Positions 52,886 to 61,860 of a stretch of 64,000 nt of DNA are shown here, in pieces. The notes beneath the pieces are model-generated. The model had not been told where the DNA came from. It saw only the letters and a list, made by a program, of their open reading frames with translations, and ran no database searches. A program made the position numbers and the translations under genes. Source of the DNA: Cyanobacteriota bacterium (GTDB lineage: Bacteria > Cyanobacteriota > Vampirovibrionia > Vampirovibrionales > Vampirovibrionaceae); assembly GCA_019751815.1 (NCBI GenBank), contig JAIEMW010000001.1:256197-320196 (forward strand). Reading direction: 5' to 3'. How positions within the stretch are numbered: position 1 is the stretch's first letter; each line of letters begins with the position of its first letter.

Positions 52886-53761
52886 TTATGATGCTCCGTT
52901 AGAAGGGTTGCTGCCGTCGATCGTGGCTCTTCCGTTGATATAGGTTGTGATGGCCGATAAATCCACAGGAGGAAGACCACTGGGCGGGGTTTGGTTTCCA
53001 CTGTTGTAGTGATTGGCCCAATTTGAGAAGTCGTTGCCATTGCCATTGCCGTTATTATGGGCGTAAGTTTGCAGCATATTAAACCCGTATAGCTGGTTGG
53101 TGTTGTTGTACGTATTGTTGACTGCTGAGACGAGTTGCTGAATTGCTGGGTTATTTGCGTACTTAGGGTCACCGTTGAAGACATTCATCATCTCGACCTG
53201 ATATTGCCGGGTGTTGTCGAACTGGCCTTGAAGTTCATGGCAAAGGTTGTCTTGGCATTGACTATTATTGAGTACAGTATTTTCCACGGTGGCCAAGGCG
53301 ACAGTTTGATTCCCTAAATTATGGATGGCATTGAAAAGGGGATCGGTTGGGCCCAGTCCGCTTTGAGCAGCCAGTTGAGAGATTAATAACCCATAGACAT
53401 AGGTCACCAGGCTGGTGCCGTTCCCCGCTGTGACGGGGACATTGGTTATCTGAATTCCGTTTAAATTGACTCCAAGCCCGTTACCAAGCAGGTTGAATCC
53501 AAATCCGGGGGGGGGCGGAGTCCAAAGCCCGTTGGAAGCACTGACATCTGGTCTTAAAAGATTACTCATCTGAGAAAGCCCTTCAGAAGAAGCGTTATTG
53601 GTATTCTCAAAGCCCCATTTAATATTATTGCCTAGCAAGGTGAGCGGGGCGATAAATACCAATACACAGATGCCAGCAATCAAGGCATACTCTTTGGTGC
53701 TGCTGCCTAGACTGCTATAGCCTGGGGCATTGCTCAGGCAAAAAGGATACTGCCGTTGCAT
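52886..53761 (-). CDS. large Flp-type (class IVb) pilin-like protein 2
   Basis: About 291 residues from an ATG at 53761; an upstream TTG at 53848 is less likely. The leader ends in SSLG, followed by SSTKEYALIAGICVLVFIAPLTLLGNN, again with Glu +5 and Tyr +6. The rest parallels protein 1: SQMSNLL after the helix, GNGTSLVTYVYGLLISQLA against GTGTTLATYVYGALITQLS, a Cys pair (CQDNLC), and YGFNMLQTYA near the end against FGFGILQSLT. They are clear paralogues from tandem duplication. The C-terminal domain has no family I recognise. Both follow the xer and pilT genes on the same strand. Confidence 0.65.
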   Translation of the reverse strand: MQRQYPFCLSNAPGYSSLGSSTKEYALIAGICVLVFIAPLTLLGNNIKWGFENTNNASSEGLSQMSNLLRPDVSASNGLWTPPPPGFGFNLLGNGLGVNLNGIQITNVPVTAGNGTSLVTYVYGLLISQLAAQSGLGPTDPLFNAIHNLGNQTVALATVENTVLNNSQCQDNLCHELQGQFDNTRQYQVEMMNVFNGDPKYANNPAIQQLVSAVNNTYNNTNQLYGFNMLQTYAHNNGNGNGNDFSNWANHYNSGNQTPPSGLPPVDLSAITTYINGRATIDGSNPSNGAS

Positions 53762-53917
53762 GGGTGTTACGACCTCTTGGGGATTCTGTCTCTCTAAAAG
53801 ATCTTCTCTCTCGGGTGGTCCAAAAAAACAACTGAAAAGTCCATTCAAAAATTCATTGATAGAGTATCGACCGTGACGTCATAAATGATAGAAATCAGGG
53901 GAAGTTGTTACATTCAT

Positions 53918-54781
53918 TTATAATTGGTTTGTATTTGAAAAAACCTGTCGATGCGCTTGCCGCAAGTGTTTTTTGCTTAGATGCGTATAAATTTGCGTTG
54001 TGGCGACATCACTGTGACCGAGCAGCTCTTGTACCACCCGCAAATCGGCGCCGTTTTCCAATAAATGAGTGGCGAAACTATGACGCAGCGTATGGGGGGA
54101 GATGGTTTTTCCGAGCAATGAGCCCATTCGCTTGACTCTTTCCCAGACGGCTTTTCGGGTCAGAGCTGTTTGGGTTAAATCCAAACAGAGCAGGAAATCT
54201 TCGGGCCCCAGATGCCGCTGGTCGATATAGTGAGCCAGCACCTGAGTGGAGACATCCCCGAGTGGGATTAAACGCTCTTTGCCGCCCTTGCCTGTGCAGC
54301 GCAAATAGCCCATGGTGCAGTCAATATCTTTTGTTTTCAGCTCAGTAAGTTCAGAGACTCTGAGCCCGCAAGCATAGAGCAGTTCTAGTATCACAATATC
54401 TACTGGAGAATCCGCAGCTTTGCGTAATAGCAAGGTCACCTCACTCACACTCAATGTTTTAGGCAGTGTTTTTGTTTTCTTGGGCAGTTCCAGCAGCGCC
54501 AAAGGGTTTTCTTGTAGGATGCCTTTTTCGTTCAGCCAGGAGAAAAAGCCCCGCACCGTGCTGATTTTTCTGAGAATACTGGTGGTACTGTTGCCCTTCT
54601 GGCGTAAAAACGCCAAGAAATGGGTGGCCTCTCGCAGAGAAAATTGATGAAAGGCTTTTTTTCTATCGTCTAAAAAGCCCATTAGCTCTAGTAAATCTCG
54701 CTGATATGCCTCTAAAGTGTTTTGGGCATAGCCGCGCTCAGCATCCAGATGCTCGAGGTATTCTGCGACTAATAGATACAT
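53918..54781 (-). CDS. tyrosine recombinase XerC/XerD-like
   Basis: A 287-residue tyrosine recombinase with the SAM-like N-terminal core-binding domain and a complete catalytic set: Arg141 (CGLRVSEL), Lys165 (GKGGKER), His230-x-x-Arg233 (HTLRHSFATHLL), His256 (LLGHSDVATTQ) and Tyr265. Length and motifs fit XerC/D proteins that resolve chromosome dimers at dif, more than phage integrases. It lies 23 bp after pilT. It is close to, but outside, the tRNA-Asp element and could mobilise it only in trans. Confidence 0.85.
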   Translation of the reverse strand: MYLLVAEYLEHLDAERGYAQNTLEAYQRDLLELMGFLDDRKKAFHQFSLREATHFLAFLRQKGNSTTSILRKISTVRGFFSWLNEKGILQENPLALLELPKKTKTLPKTLSVSEVTLLLRKAADSPVDIVILELLYACGLRVSELTELKTKDIDCTMGYLRCTGKGGKERLIPLGDVSTQVLAHYIDQRHLGPEDFLLCLDLTQTALTRKAVWERVKRMGSLLGKTISPHTLRHSFATHLLENGADLRVVQELLGHSDVATTQIYTHLSKKHLRQAHRQVFSNTNQL

Positions 54782-54804
54782 GCTATTGGCAGATACATTA
54801 GAAA

Positions 54805-55887
54805 TTAACGCATGGAGGTTTGGCCGGAAACCAGACGCTTGAAGTCTTCCGGTCGAGTGGTTTTAGACAGTGCGTCATCAAAATTAACCAATCCGCGCTG
54901 GTACAGATCTTTGAGGGCGGCTTCCATGGTGACCATGCCGTACTGGGTTCCCGTCTGGATGGAAGAGTAAATCTGAGCGGTTTTTCCTTCCCGCACCAGG
55001 TTAGCAATAGCAGGGGTCACGATCATAATTTCTTGGGCCATCACCCGGCCCACGCGTTCTTTGACCTCGTTGAGTCTGGGCAGAAGGCCTTGGGCAAAAA
55101 CCGCCACCAAGCTGTTAGAAAGTTGAACCCGAATTTGCTGTTGTTGTTCTGGGGGAAAGACGTCCACAATCCGGTCAACCGTTTGCATGGCACTGGATGT
55201 GTGAAGTGTGCCAAGGACTAAGTGACCTGTTTCGGCGGCAGTCAGTGCCAGTTTGATGGTCTCTAAATCCCGCATCTCACCCACCAGAATCACATCTGGG
55301 TCTTCCCGAAGAGCGGCTCTGAGCGCGTTCTCAAAACTGCGGGTATCTTGCCCCAGTTCCCTCTGGTGGATCAAACTGCGCTTGGAGGTGTGCAAGAATT
55401 CGATCGGATCCTCGATGGTGAGGATATGTTCCGGTCGTGTGCTGTTGATGTTATCAATCATGGCGGCCAGTGTGGTGGATTTTCCTGAACCCGTGGGACC
55501 GGTAACCAGCACCAGACCTTTGGGTCTCTCGGAAATTTCTTTCACGATGGGTGGCAGATTGAGATCATCAAAGGAAGGAATGGTGGAGTTAATGGCTCGA
55601 AGCGCGACCGCATAATTCCCGCGGTCCTTATATACATTCACCCGGAAACGACCCAGACCAGAAACCCCATAAGAGCAATCCAGTTCCCAGGTTTGTTCCA
55701 AAACCCGGCGTTGGTCGTTGGTAAGCATGCTGAAAATGAGTCGGTGCGTATCTTCTTTCGTCAGCGGAGAGGTGTCCATTCTCACCAGTTTGCCGTCCAC
55801 TCGTAAAATAGGCGGCATGCCTTGTGTAATATGTAAATCACTGGCTTTACGGTCAAAAACTTGTTGCAAAAGCTCTTCAAGAATCAT
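54805..55887 (-). CDS. pilT: PilT twitching-motility retraction ATPase
   Basis: Hexameric secretion ATPase of 360 residues from the ATG at 55887 (an upstream start would add 18 unrelated residues). The N-terminal KASDLHITQGMPPILRVDG, Walker A GPTGSGKST, the Asp box ILTIEDPIEFLH, Walker B VILVGEMRDLETI and the His box GHLVLGTLHTSSA are all typical of PilT. It powers retraction of type IVa pili for twitching and DNA uptake. No PilB, PilC or type IVa pilin lies in the window. The downstream xer gene is 23 bp away. Confidence 0.92.
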   Translation of the reverse strand: MILEELLQQVFDRKASDLHITQGMPPILRVDGKLVRMDTSPLTKEDTHRLIFSMLTNDQRRVLEQTWELDCSYGVSGLGRFRVNVYKDRGNYAVALRAINSTIPSFDDLNLPPIVKEISERPKGLVLVTGPTGSGKSTTLAAMIDNINSTRPEHILTIEDPIEFLHTSKRSLIHQRELGQDTRSFENALRAALREDPDVILVGEMRDLETIKLALTAAETGHLVLGTLHTSSAMQTVDRIVDVFPPEQQQQIRVQLSNSLVAVFAQGLLPRLNEVKERVGRVMAQEIMIVTPAIANLVREGKTAQIYSSIQTGTQYGMVTMEAALKDLYQRGLVNFDDALSKTTRPEDFKRLVSGQTSMR

Positions 55888-56137
55888 AGCGTGTAGGGTT
55901 CCCCATATTGATTTTGGGTGGGTTATCGATTTCAAACACACTTTTATTTTAACGAACCTTGAGAGATTCCGGGGGGTTTTTGATTATTTTGGCCCAATAG
56001 ATCCATTAACCAGAGGAGTGTCGAGGTCGTGATCGAAGTCTGCTCATAATTATTTTTTTTCTCGATGCCGGAATTGACATAAAATAGAAGTGACAAGCGA
56101 GTTCGGGTAAAAACAGAAGGCAATTGGATGCGGCTGT

Positions 56138-57439
56138 ATGTCTCAGGCTGAAACAACGGATGTTGAGATAACACCGATGAAAACGGTGTTGCAGGGGTTG
56201 GTTATTTTGGCCGGGCTGTGGGCATTCTATTACGCGTGCACAGAACTCTATCCCTTAATTACTCTGTGCTCTGTGACGTTGATTCTCACCTATGTGTTAC
56301 TTCCCGCTGTCGACGGGCTGGAAAAAATCCTGCTTTGGGTTTCTCGTCAGTACCGGAAAATCCCACTGGTAAATTCAGTCCTTTCTCAATCTCACCCTGT
56401 AAACCCTCGCTTGCTGGTGGTGTTGTTTGTCTATTGCTTTTTCTTTGCAATCACGATGTGGGTTTCTTTACGGTTGCTACCGGGGGTTACTGGCCAGTTG
56501 GTAGAACTGGGCAAAGCAATGCCAAAATATGTGAGTAAAGTGGAATCTTACTTCATTGATTGGTCTGCCCATACGATAGGGAGCCAAAAAGTCAGGGGGT
56601 GGTTTCAAGAAGATTTGGTGAATGTGAATCAAGAGACCAGTGCCACCCCTGAAGATACTCCTAAAACGGGTAAGCGAATTACACAGCATGAACAACAGGT
56701 GATTCGTGAATCACTGTTCAGAAAAACGTTTAGCCACGTGGGACAAGGGCTCTCCAGTCTTGGGAGCTTAACGTTAGAGAATTGGCTTTTCTTTGCAGGG
56801 CGGACTGTCCAAGGCTTTGTTTATACGCTGGCCTGCCTGCTACTGACGTTTTACTGTTTAATGGATGGGTCTCGACTGGCACGAATGGCCTTAGCCGCTG
56901 TACCGTCTGGACTGGTTCGTAAAACGGTAAGTGAGCTGATCGTGGAGTTTCATCACGTGATGCACTCATTCATTAAAGGACAAGTGTTGCTTGGGATGGT
57001 CACAGGAACGTATATGTTTATCGTCTTCAATATCTTTCACGTGCCCTTTGCCTTGCTGTTGAGTCTGATTTTCGCGATTGCAGAGATTCTCCCTGTGATA
57101 GGGACCTATATTGGTATCACTCCGGCTATTGTGGTCTGCTTATTGGGGCCCGATCCAATGGTGACTCTTTATATGTGGGGGTGCTCGTATTGTTATCAAA
57201 CCATCAAAGATAATATTGTGGCTCCCAAAATGGTGGGCGATGTGATGGGGCTTCATCCGGTTGTGGCGGTGATCGCCTTATTTGTTTGTGCCAAAACAGC
57301 CGGTATTGTGGGCGTGTTGGTGGCACTGCCGTTTGCCAGCTGCCTGCAAATTGGTGGGCATTATTTATTTCGTCACTTGGCCGTCAGTGCGAAAGAAAAT
57401 TTAGCGGCCAAGATCCGGTTAAAGCCCCAGTTAGATTAA
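56138..57439 (+). CDS. AI-2E family (PerM-like) membrane transporter 1
   Basis: A 433-residue membrane protein with the AI-2E/PerM layout: two to three N-terminal helices, a soluble segment of about 120 residues, then five C-terminal helices containing GQVLLGMVTGTYMF, ILPVIGTYIGITPAIVV and DNIVAPKMVGDVMGLHPVVAVIALFV. Members export autoinducer-2 or act as Na+/H+ antiporters; which applies here is unknown. It is followed 16 bp later by a diverged paralogue, so the two may form a heteromer. Confidence 0.8.
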   Translation: MSQAETTDVEITPMKTVLQGLVILAGLWAFYYACTELYPLITLCSVTLILTYVLLPAVDGLEKILLWVSRQYRKIPLVNSVLSQSHPVNPRLLVVLFVYCFFFAITMWVSLRLLPGVTGQLVELGKAMPKYVSKVESYFIDWSAHTIGSQKVRGWFQEDLVNVNQETSATPEDTPKTGKRITQHEQQVIRESLFRKTFSHVGQGLSSLGSLTLENWLFFAGRTVQGFVYTLACLLLTFYCLMDGSRLARMALAAVPSGLVRKTVSELIVEFHHVMHSFIKGQVLLGMVTGTYMFIVFNIFHVPFALLLSLIFAIAEILPVIGTYIGITPAIVVCLLGPDPMVTLYMWGCSYCYQTIKDNIVAPKMVGDVMGLHPVVAVIALFVCAKTAGIVGVLVALPFASCLQIGGHYLFRHLAVSAKENLAAKIRLKPQLD

Positions 57440-57455
57440 AGAAGGAACTCTTACG

Positions 57456-58622
57456 GTGTCGATCCGGCAACTACTTGAACCCATTGCTATTTTTTGTGGC
57501 TGGATAATTTTGCTGGTGGCTGCGGGCACCACTGTGGTGTACAGCTTAAACGGACTGTATGATTTTTGGTTGATGCTGGGCATCGTGGTGTTTCTGACCT
57601 ATCTGTTCAGTGGGCCAGTCAGCGTGATGGACAAGTGGTTTCAACGCGTGATGGGTAACAGCTTTCTGATCAAATGGAAATGGGTGTCAGCCAAAATGCT
57701 GGCTGTCTGGAGTGTACTGCTTATTGCTGGAGTATCCCTGTTTTTATTCACAATTTTGTCTTTTCCTGTGCTTACCAAACAGTTCCACGCCTTAAACCAA
57801 CGAATTCCTGAGTATTTCCAGATGGCCGATCGTAAGCTGACCCAGGTCATTCAGGAATCCAAAGGGGTTTACTCTTGGAAAACTGCTCTGGAAGAAATTC
57901 AATCCGTCCAAGCCAATCAACCGTCCCAAGAAACTCCCTGGGCTCAAAACGCATTAAGTCAGATTTTAGGGACCATCCAACGTTTGGTCACCTCCGCATT
58001 TTCTATCACCGGTGTGCTGACAGCTTCAGTCAGTGGGTTGGTGTATATGCTAACCGGGTTTATGTTGTTGTTTTATTTTCTCCTGGATGCGGGCCCACTG
58101 CTGCAAAAAATGATAGAAGCCTTGCCAAAGCGCTATCAGCACCGCTTCCATGCCAAAGTCTTCCATCTGCATCATACTTGCTACCTTGTGCTGAAGACAC
58201 AGCTTTTATTGTCGTTATTTTCGGGTTCTATGATGTATGCCGTTTATGCCCTGTTTCATTTGCCTTACGCGGGGTTTCTTGGCTTTTTTATGGGCTTATG
58301 TTGCATGGTCCCTGTGTTGGGTCCGTGGGTCGGTATGCTACCGGTATGCTTGTTGGTGCTGGTCAGCGATCAACCCTGGCAGCTCATCTCCATTGTGGTG
58401 ATCACAGCAGGGCTCTTTATTCTCAAGGAGCAACTGCTCTTGCCGCGCCTTCTTCGCAAATCTTTGGACATTCACCCGGTCTTGATGATCTTAACCCTGC
58501 TTCTGTGCTGGCACTTGGGGGGACTGTTTGGCTTGTTACTGGCCCATCCAACGGCAACACTGATTCATGAGTGGTTGTACCACCGAGAACTAGCAGAGTT
58601 TACCCCTAAAAAAGCTACCTAA
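57456..58622 (+). CDS. AI-2E family (PerM-like) membrane transporter 2
   Basis: A 388-residue paralogue of the preceding gene with a GTG start and GAAGGAA ahead. The last block KEQLLLPRLLRKSLDIHPVLMILTLLL aligns with DNIVAPKMVGDVMGLHPVVAVIALFV of the first, and the central LLFYFLLDAGPLL with LLTFYCLMDGSRL, but overall identity looks low. The soluble segment is shorter. Its stop is seven bases from the converging anmK stop. Confidence 0.78.
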   Translation: MSIRQLLEPIAIFCGWIILLVAAGTTVVYSLNGLYDFWLMLGIVVFLTYLFSGPVSVMDKWFQRVMGNSFLIKWKWVSAKMLAVWSVLLIAGVSLFLFTILSFPVLTKQFHALNQRIPEYFQMADRKLTQVIQESKGVYSWKTALEEIQSVQANQPSQETPWAQNALSQILGTIQRLVTSAFSITGVLTASVSGLVYMLTGFMLLFYFLLDAGPLLQKMIEALPKRYQHRFHAKVFHLHHTCYLVLKTQLLLSLFSGSMMYAVYALFHLPYAGFLGFFMGLCCMVPVLGPWVGMLPVCLLVLVSDQPWQLISIVVITAGLFILKEQLLLPRLLRKSLDIHPVLMILTLLLCWHLGGLFGLLLAHPTATLIHEWLYHRELAEFTPKKAT

Positions 58623-58629
58623 AAAACAG

Positions 58630-59895
58630 TTATCTATGTGCGCTAACCCCCAGTGTGACCCCTTTGTGTGCCCCTGTGCAACTGGGCATGTTGTTTTTAA
58701 GGCCCAAAAAACTGCTCCAGGCCAGTAGTGCAAAGGCAAGGGCTTCTTTGTACTGACTCGGGATCCCAAAATCTTCGTGGGTTTTTAGTTGGCAAGGTTT
58801 CAGAAGCGCAGCCAAACGGGATGCCAGAAAGCGATTGCGAGTACCTCCGCCGCCCAAAATCACCTCATTGGGATAGCATTCAGGGGGAATAAACCGCTGA
58901 TACGCTTCAGAAATGCTACAAGCAGTGAGTTCAGTGATGGTTCTGAGCCAGTCGACTTGTGAGAGTTCGGGGAATTGAGTGAACCATTGTTCTAGCCAGG
59001 TCCAGTTAAAATACTCTCTGCCAGTACTTTTTGGGGGGTGTTGATGAAAATAAGGGTCATTGAGCATCGCGTTTAGAACGTCCTCATGAAGTTGACCCTT
59101 TGCAGCCTCGTCCCCGTTGTGATCATAAGGACGAGAAAACCACTGAGACATCAGTAAATCAATCAGGCAGTTACCTGGGCCGGTATCAAAGGCAATGACT
59201 TCTTGAGAGGACAGACCCTGAGATGAAAGTACTGTAACGTTTGCCATCCCGCCGATATTTTGAACGGCCCGGTTAATCCCCACTGCTTGGAATAGCAGTT
59301 GATCGGCAAAACAGACCAAGGGAGCCCCTTGCCCGAAAACGGCCATATCTCGTGACCGGAAATCTCCAATAGTATGGATACCCGTTAATTCTGCAACCAC
59401 GCTGGGATTGCCAAGTTGCCAAGTATAGCCCTGAGAGATTTGGGCTTGAGAAATTTGCGGTGGACAGTGCCAAAGGGTTTGACCGTGCATCCCAAGGATA
59501 TCTATATCCTCACTGGTTAATTGCCACTGGCTTAAGGCTTGCTGAAGCCCACGGGCAATCAGTTGAGATGTTTGCCAGTCGAGTTCGGCCAATATATTCA
59601 GTGGAGCTGCTTTTTGGGCAATCACACCCCGCAACGCTTTTTGATACGGTTCGGGTAGGGCAAGTGAATATGTCCGTATAATCTCGAGTTCCCAGCGTCT
59701 GGGAGTGGGCGTTTTCTCTTGAACCGTGAGTGATAGCAGGCAGAAGTCCAACCCGTCCATAGAGGTGCCTGACATACATCCCAGAACTCGGTAACTGCTT
59801 TTGAGGTTTCCCAGTGTCTTTACACCCGCAAAAGCCGGCTGTGGTAATTCAATAATTATGGCAAACCCCTTTCTAAGGGTTCTCCGATGCTGCAA
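58630..59895 (-). CDS. anmK: anhydro-N-acetylmuramic acid kinase
   Basis: Peptidoglycan recycling enzyme that hydrolyses and phosphorylates 1,6-anhydro-MurNAc to MurNAc-6-phosphate. ATPase-fold blocks: LGCMSGTSMDGLDFCLL, ILGMHGQTLWHCPP, TIGDFRSRDMAVFGQGAPLV, NIGGMANVTVL, FDTGPGNCLIDLL and VILGGGGTRNRFL. The frame opens with a TTG at 59895 inside yqeG, which has no proper ribosome site; AAAGGGG is placed instead for an ATA/ATT codon at 59859-59856, so the true start may be non-standard. The catalytic core begins about residue 33. Confidence 0.88.
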   Translation of the reverse strand: MQHRRTLRKGFAIIIELPQPAFAGVKTLGNLKSSYRVLGCMSGTSMDGLDFCLLSLTVQEKTPTPRRWELEIIRTYSLALPEPYQKALRGVIAQKAAPLNILAELDWQTSQLIARGLQQALSQWQLTSEDIDILGMHGQTLWHCPPQISQAQISQGYTWQLGNPSVVAELTGIHTIGDFRSRDMAVFGQGAPLVCFADQLLFQAVGINRAVQNIGGMANVTVLSSQGLSSQEVIAFDTGPGNCLIDLLMSQWFSRPYDHNGDEAAKGQLHEDVLNAMLNDPYFHQHPPKSTGREYFNWTWLEQWFTQFPELSQVDWLRTITELTACSISEAYQRFIPPECYPNEVILGGGGTRNRFLASRLAALLKPCQLKTHEDFGIPSQYKEALAFALLAWSSFLGLKNNMPSCTGAHKGVTLGVSAHR

Positions 59896-60362
59896 CGCTC
59901 CATCTGACGGAGGCGTTGAATGCCCCAGGGCTCTCGGTCTTTATTGAGAGGGTCAACCAAAATGGTTTTTGAGCCAAGCCGCACCCCTCCCCAGATGTCG
60001 GTTAAGGGCCGGTCTCCAATAACAACCGCGTGCTCTGCCTGCAGCGCTAATTTTTCCAGTGCTTGTTTAAAGACAGCGGTACTGGGCTTTCTGGCAAAGC
60101 CATAAACCGGAACTTGGAGGAGTGCTTCGCAGGTTTTAAGGTAATCGTGCTTTTTATTGTTGCTCACAACAGCGCACAAAAAGCCCTGAGCTTGAATGGT
60201 TTTAAGCCAAGCCTCAATGGGAGGGTCAATCACGGCGGTCTTGGGCCGAATCAACGTGTTGTCGAGATCGAAGAGTAAACCTTTGATCTGGTGCGACCTC
60301 AGCCAATCTGGGGTGATATCGGTGACACAGGGTAGGATGAGTGTGGGTTTTAGAAAAGTCAT
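59856..60362 (-). CDS. YqeG family HAD phosphatase
   Basis: A 168-residue HAD-IIIA phosphatase. GLLFDLDNTLIRPK holds the two catalytic Asp, AVVSNNKKH motif II, KPSTAVFKQALEKL motif III and VVIGDRPLTDIWGG motif IV. The family (YqeG in Bacillus) has phosphatidylglycerophosphate phosphatase relatives in plants and cyanobacteria, so a PGP phosphatase role is possible. I take the ATG at 60362 (MTFLKPTLILP); a TTG seven codons earlier is less likely. It directly precedes anmK on the same strand. Confidence 0.8.
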   Translation of the reverse strand: MTFLKPTLILPCVTDITPDWLRSHQIKGLLFDLDNTLIRPKTAVIDPPIEAWLKTIQAQGFLCAVVSNNKKHDYLKTCEALLQVPVYGFARKPSTAVFKQALEKLALQAEHAVVIGDRPLTDIWGGVRLGSKTILVDPLNKDREPWGIQRLRQMERCSIGEPLERGLP

Positions 60363-60531
60363 AAGGACGGGGGCACGCTCCAAAAGACGATTACAAAAAG
60401 TGATTATTAATTGAATATGCAGTTTTATGATAACAGAGTCAGTGGGAGTGGGTGGGCAAAGCTGGGTTTTTATTCGGGCATGTTTTCAGTAAAGTCAATT
60501 CAAGAGAATAATTTACGGCTGACTTATCAGA

Positions 60532-61386
60532 TTGGAATCCCCTCTCGTGCGACAGTTGCTGCCCCGGCTAAAAACGTTGGAATACCGCTTTACGTCTCAA
60601 GATCCTGAAGAACGATCACGCCTGTGCCGGTTTATGGTGTTTTACTCTGTGGTCATGTTGCTGATCAGCTTTACCGTGATTGCGTTGTTTATCAATCACA
60701 TTGAAATCACCGAGGCCAACAATCTTCCGCCTACAAGGCGTATTCAAGATTTGGTGAATTTGTTGAACCAGGCTGAAACCAAGCGAGAAGATCTGGAAAA
60801 AGAACTCTTAAAGCTTCGTCAACGTCTCACCGATGTGCAAAACCCAGATAAATCTTTGGACGGTCAAGAAGCAACCGCCAATATTGCCCCAAATTCTCTG
60901 AGTAATATTGCCAAAGAACCTGAGTATAGACGCTTACTGAATTTGGCGGGACTTACCCAGCAAAAAGGCGCGGGGATTATTGTGACGCTGCAAGAATCAG
61001 GTACCACGTCTCGCAGCTCTGAGGCCACCCGGCAAGGAGCCCCCACTCAAAACCGTCTACAAAGTGATGATCTGTTAAAAATGCTGAATGAGCTGAAAGC
61101 CGCAGGCGCTTCTTCTCTGGCTGTCAATCAGCAACGAATTATTGCCACAACCTCTGTGGTGAATTCCGGGTCTAGCTTAATGGTGAATCAAACCCGCATT
61201 TCATCTCCCATTGAAATTAAGGCATTGGGGAAACCAGAAACACTCAGAGCCTCTTTGCAAATACGGGGAGGCATTTTAGAGTATCTGGAATTTTTTGGGA
61301 TTCACGCCAAAATTCGTGTCGAGAAACAGTTGTTAATCCCGGCATATTCTGGCGTGGAAGAGGGATCCCGTTTTATCAATGAATAA
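60532..61386 (+). CDS. DUF881 family membrane-anchored coiled-coil protein
   Basis: Up to 284 residues. One membrane helix (about 35-57), a coiled coil (RRIQDLVNLLNQAETKREDL onward to about 105), then the DUF881 domain: GAGIIVTLQES, LLKMLNELKAAGASSLAVN, ISSPIEIKALGKPETLRASL and ILEYLEFFGIHAKI. DUF881 proteins are common beside division and sporulation genes in Gram-positives; the function is unknown. The start is unclear: TTG at 60532 or GTG at 60547, neither with a good ribosome site. A terminator follows. Confidence 0.75.
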   Translation: MESPLVRQLLPRLKTLEYRFTSQDPEERSRLCRFMVFYSVVMLLISFTVIALFINHIEITEANNLPPTRRIQDLVNLLNQAETKREDLEKELLKLRQRLTDVQNPDKSLDGQEATANIAPNSLSNIAKEPEYRRLLNLAGLTQQKGAGIIVTLQESGTTSRSSEATRQGAPTQNRLQSDDLLKMLNELKAAGASSLAVNQQRIIATTSVVNSGSSLMVNQTRISSPIEIKALGKPETLRASLQIRGGILEYLEFFGIHAKIRVEKQLLIPAYSGVEEGSRFINE

Positions 61387-61400
61387 ATTCTCAAAAAAAT

Positions 61401-61434
61401 AAGCGCCTTTTCAAAACCTGAAGGGCGCTTTTCT
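61401..61434 (+). terminator. Rho-independent terminator after the DUF881 gene
   Basis: AAGCGCC and GGCGCTT pair across a 16-base loop, followed by TTTCTC. It lies 15 bp after the DUF881 stop. The short T run makes it moderately strong. Confidence 0.75.
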
Positions 61435-61647
61435 CGTTGGAAATGATTCAGTGATAGTAGATGTATTTGTGTTTTAGCTCGAATCACCGTGATTAAAAAT
61501 GATGATTGAAAATTGATTGAATAAACAAAATCTGAATGGGTGCTGAGAAGGGTGTTGCATCACTCCTTTCTGACGTCTGGAAAACAAAACAACCGAAAAT
61601 TCGCTCTAGAACTCTCTAACATTTATGCCAGGATTGAATGCATTACT

Positions 61648-61860
61648 TTAAATCAGGGGACGATCGATAATTTGGACATCCCCTCGGATATTGGATTCTG
61701 ATAATAGATTCTGCCAAAAGTGGAGTTCATCAGGGTGAACATTGTGAATGACAGTGTTGCTGGTGGGGTTTTGAATAATAATTTGGTACACGATGGCTTG
61801 GGTACTCCCAATAAAAAACAGATGAGACGGTGAAAATAGGAGGGGATGAACTGAAGTCAA
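61648..61860 (-). CDS. doubtful small ORF
   Basis: A 70-codon frame starting with TTG. The last 45 residues (from IVYQIIIQNPTSNTVIHN to IQIIDRPLI-like end, read VQIIDRPLI) have a protein-like mix of alternating hydrophobic and polar residues, suggesting a small beta/alpha domain or a fragment of a lost gene. No ribosome site, no family. Low confidence. Confidence 0.25.
   Translation of the reverse strand: MTSVHPLLFSPSHLFFIGSTQAIVYQIIIQNPTSNTVIHNVHPDELHFWQNLLSESNIRGDVQIIDRPLI

Noticed and set aside
52855..53184. N-terminal 110 residues of the long frame for pilin 1
   Set aside because: They lie over the paralogue's coding region in another frame; GAGGAG and GTG at 52854 give a proper prepilin leader.
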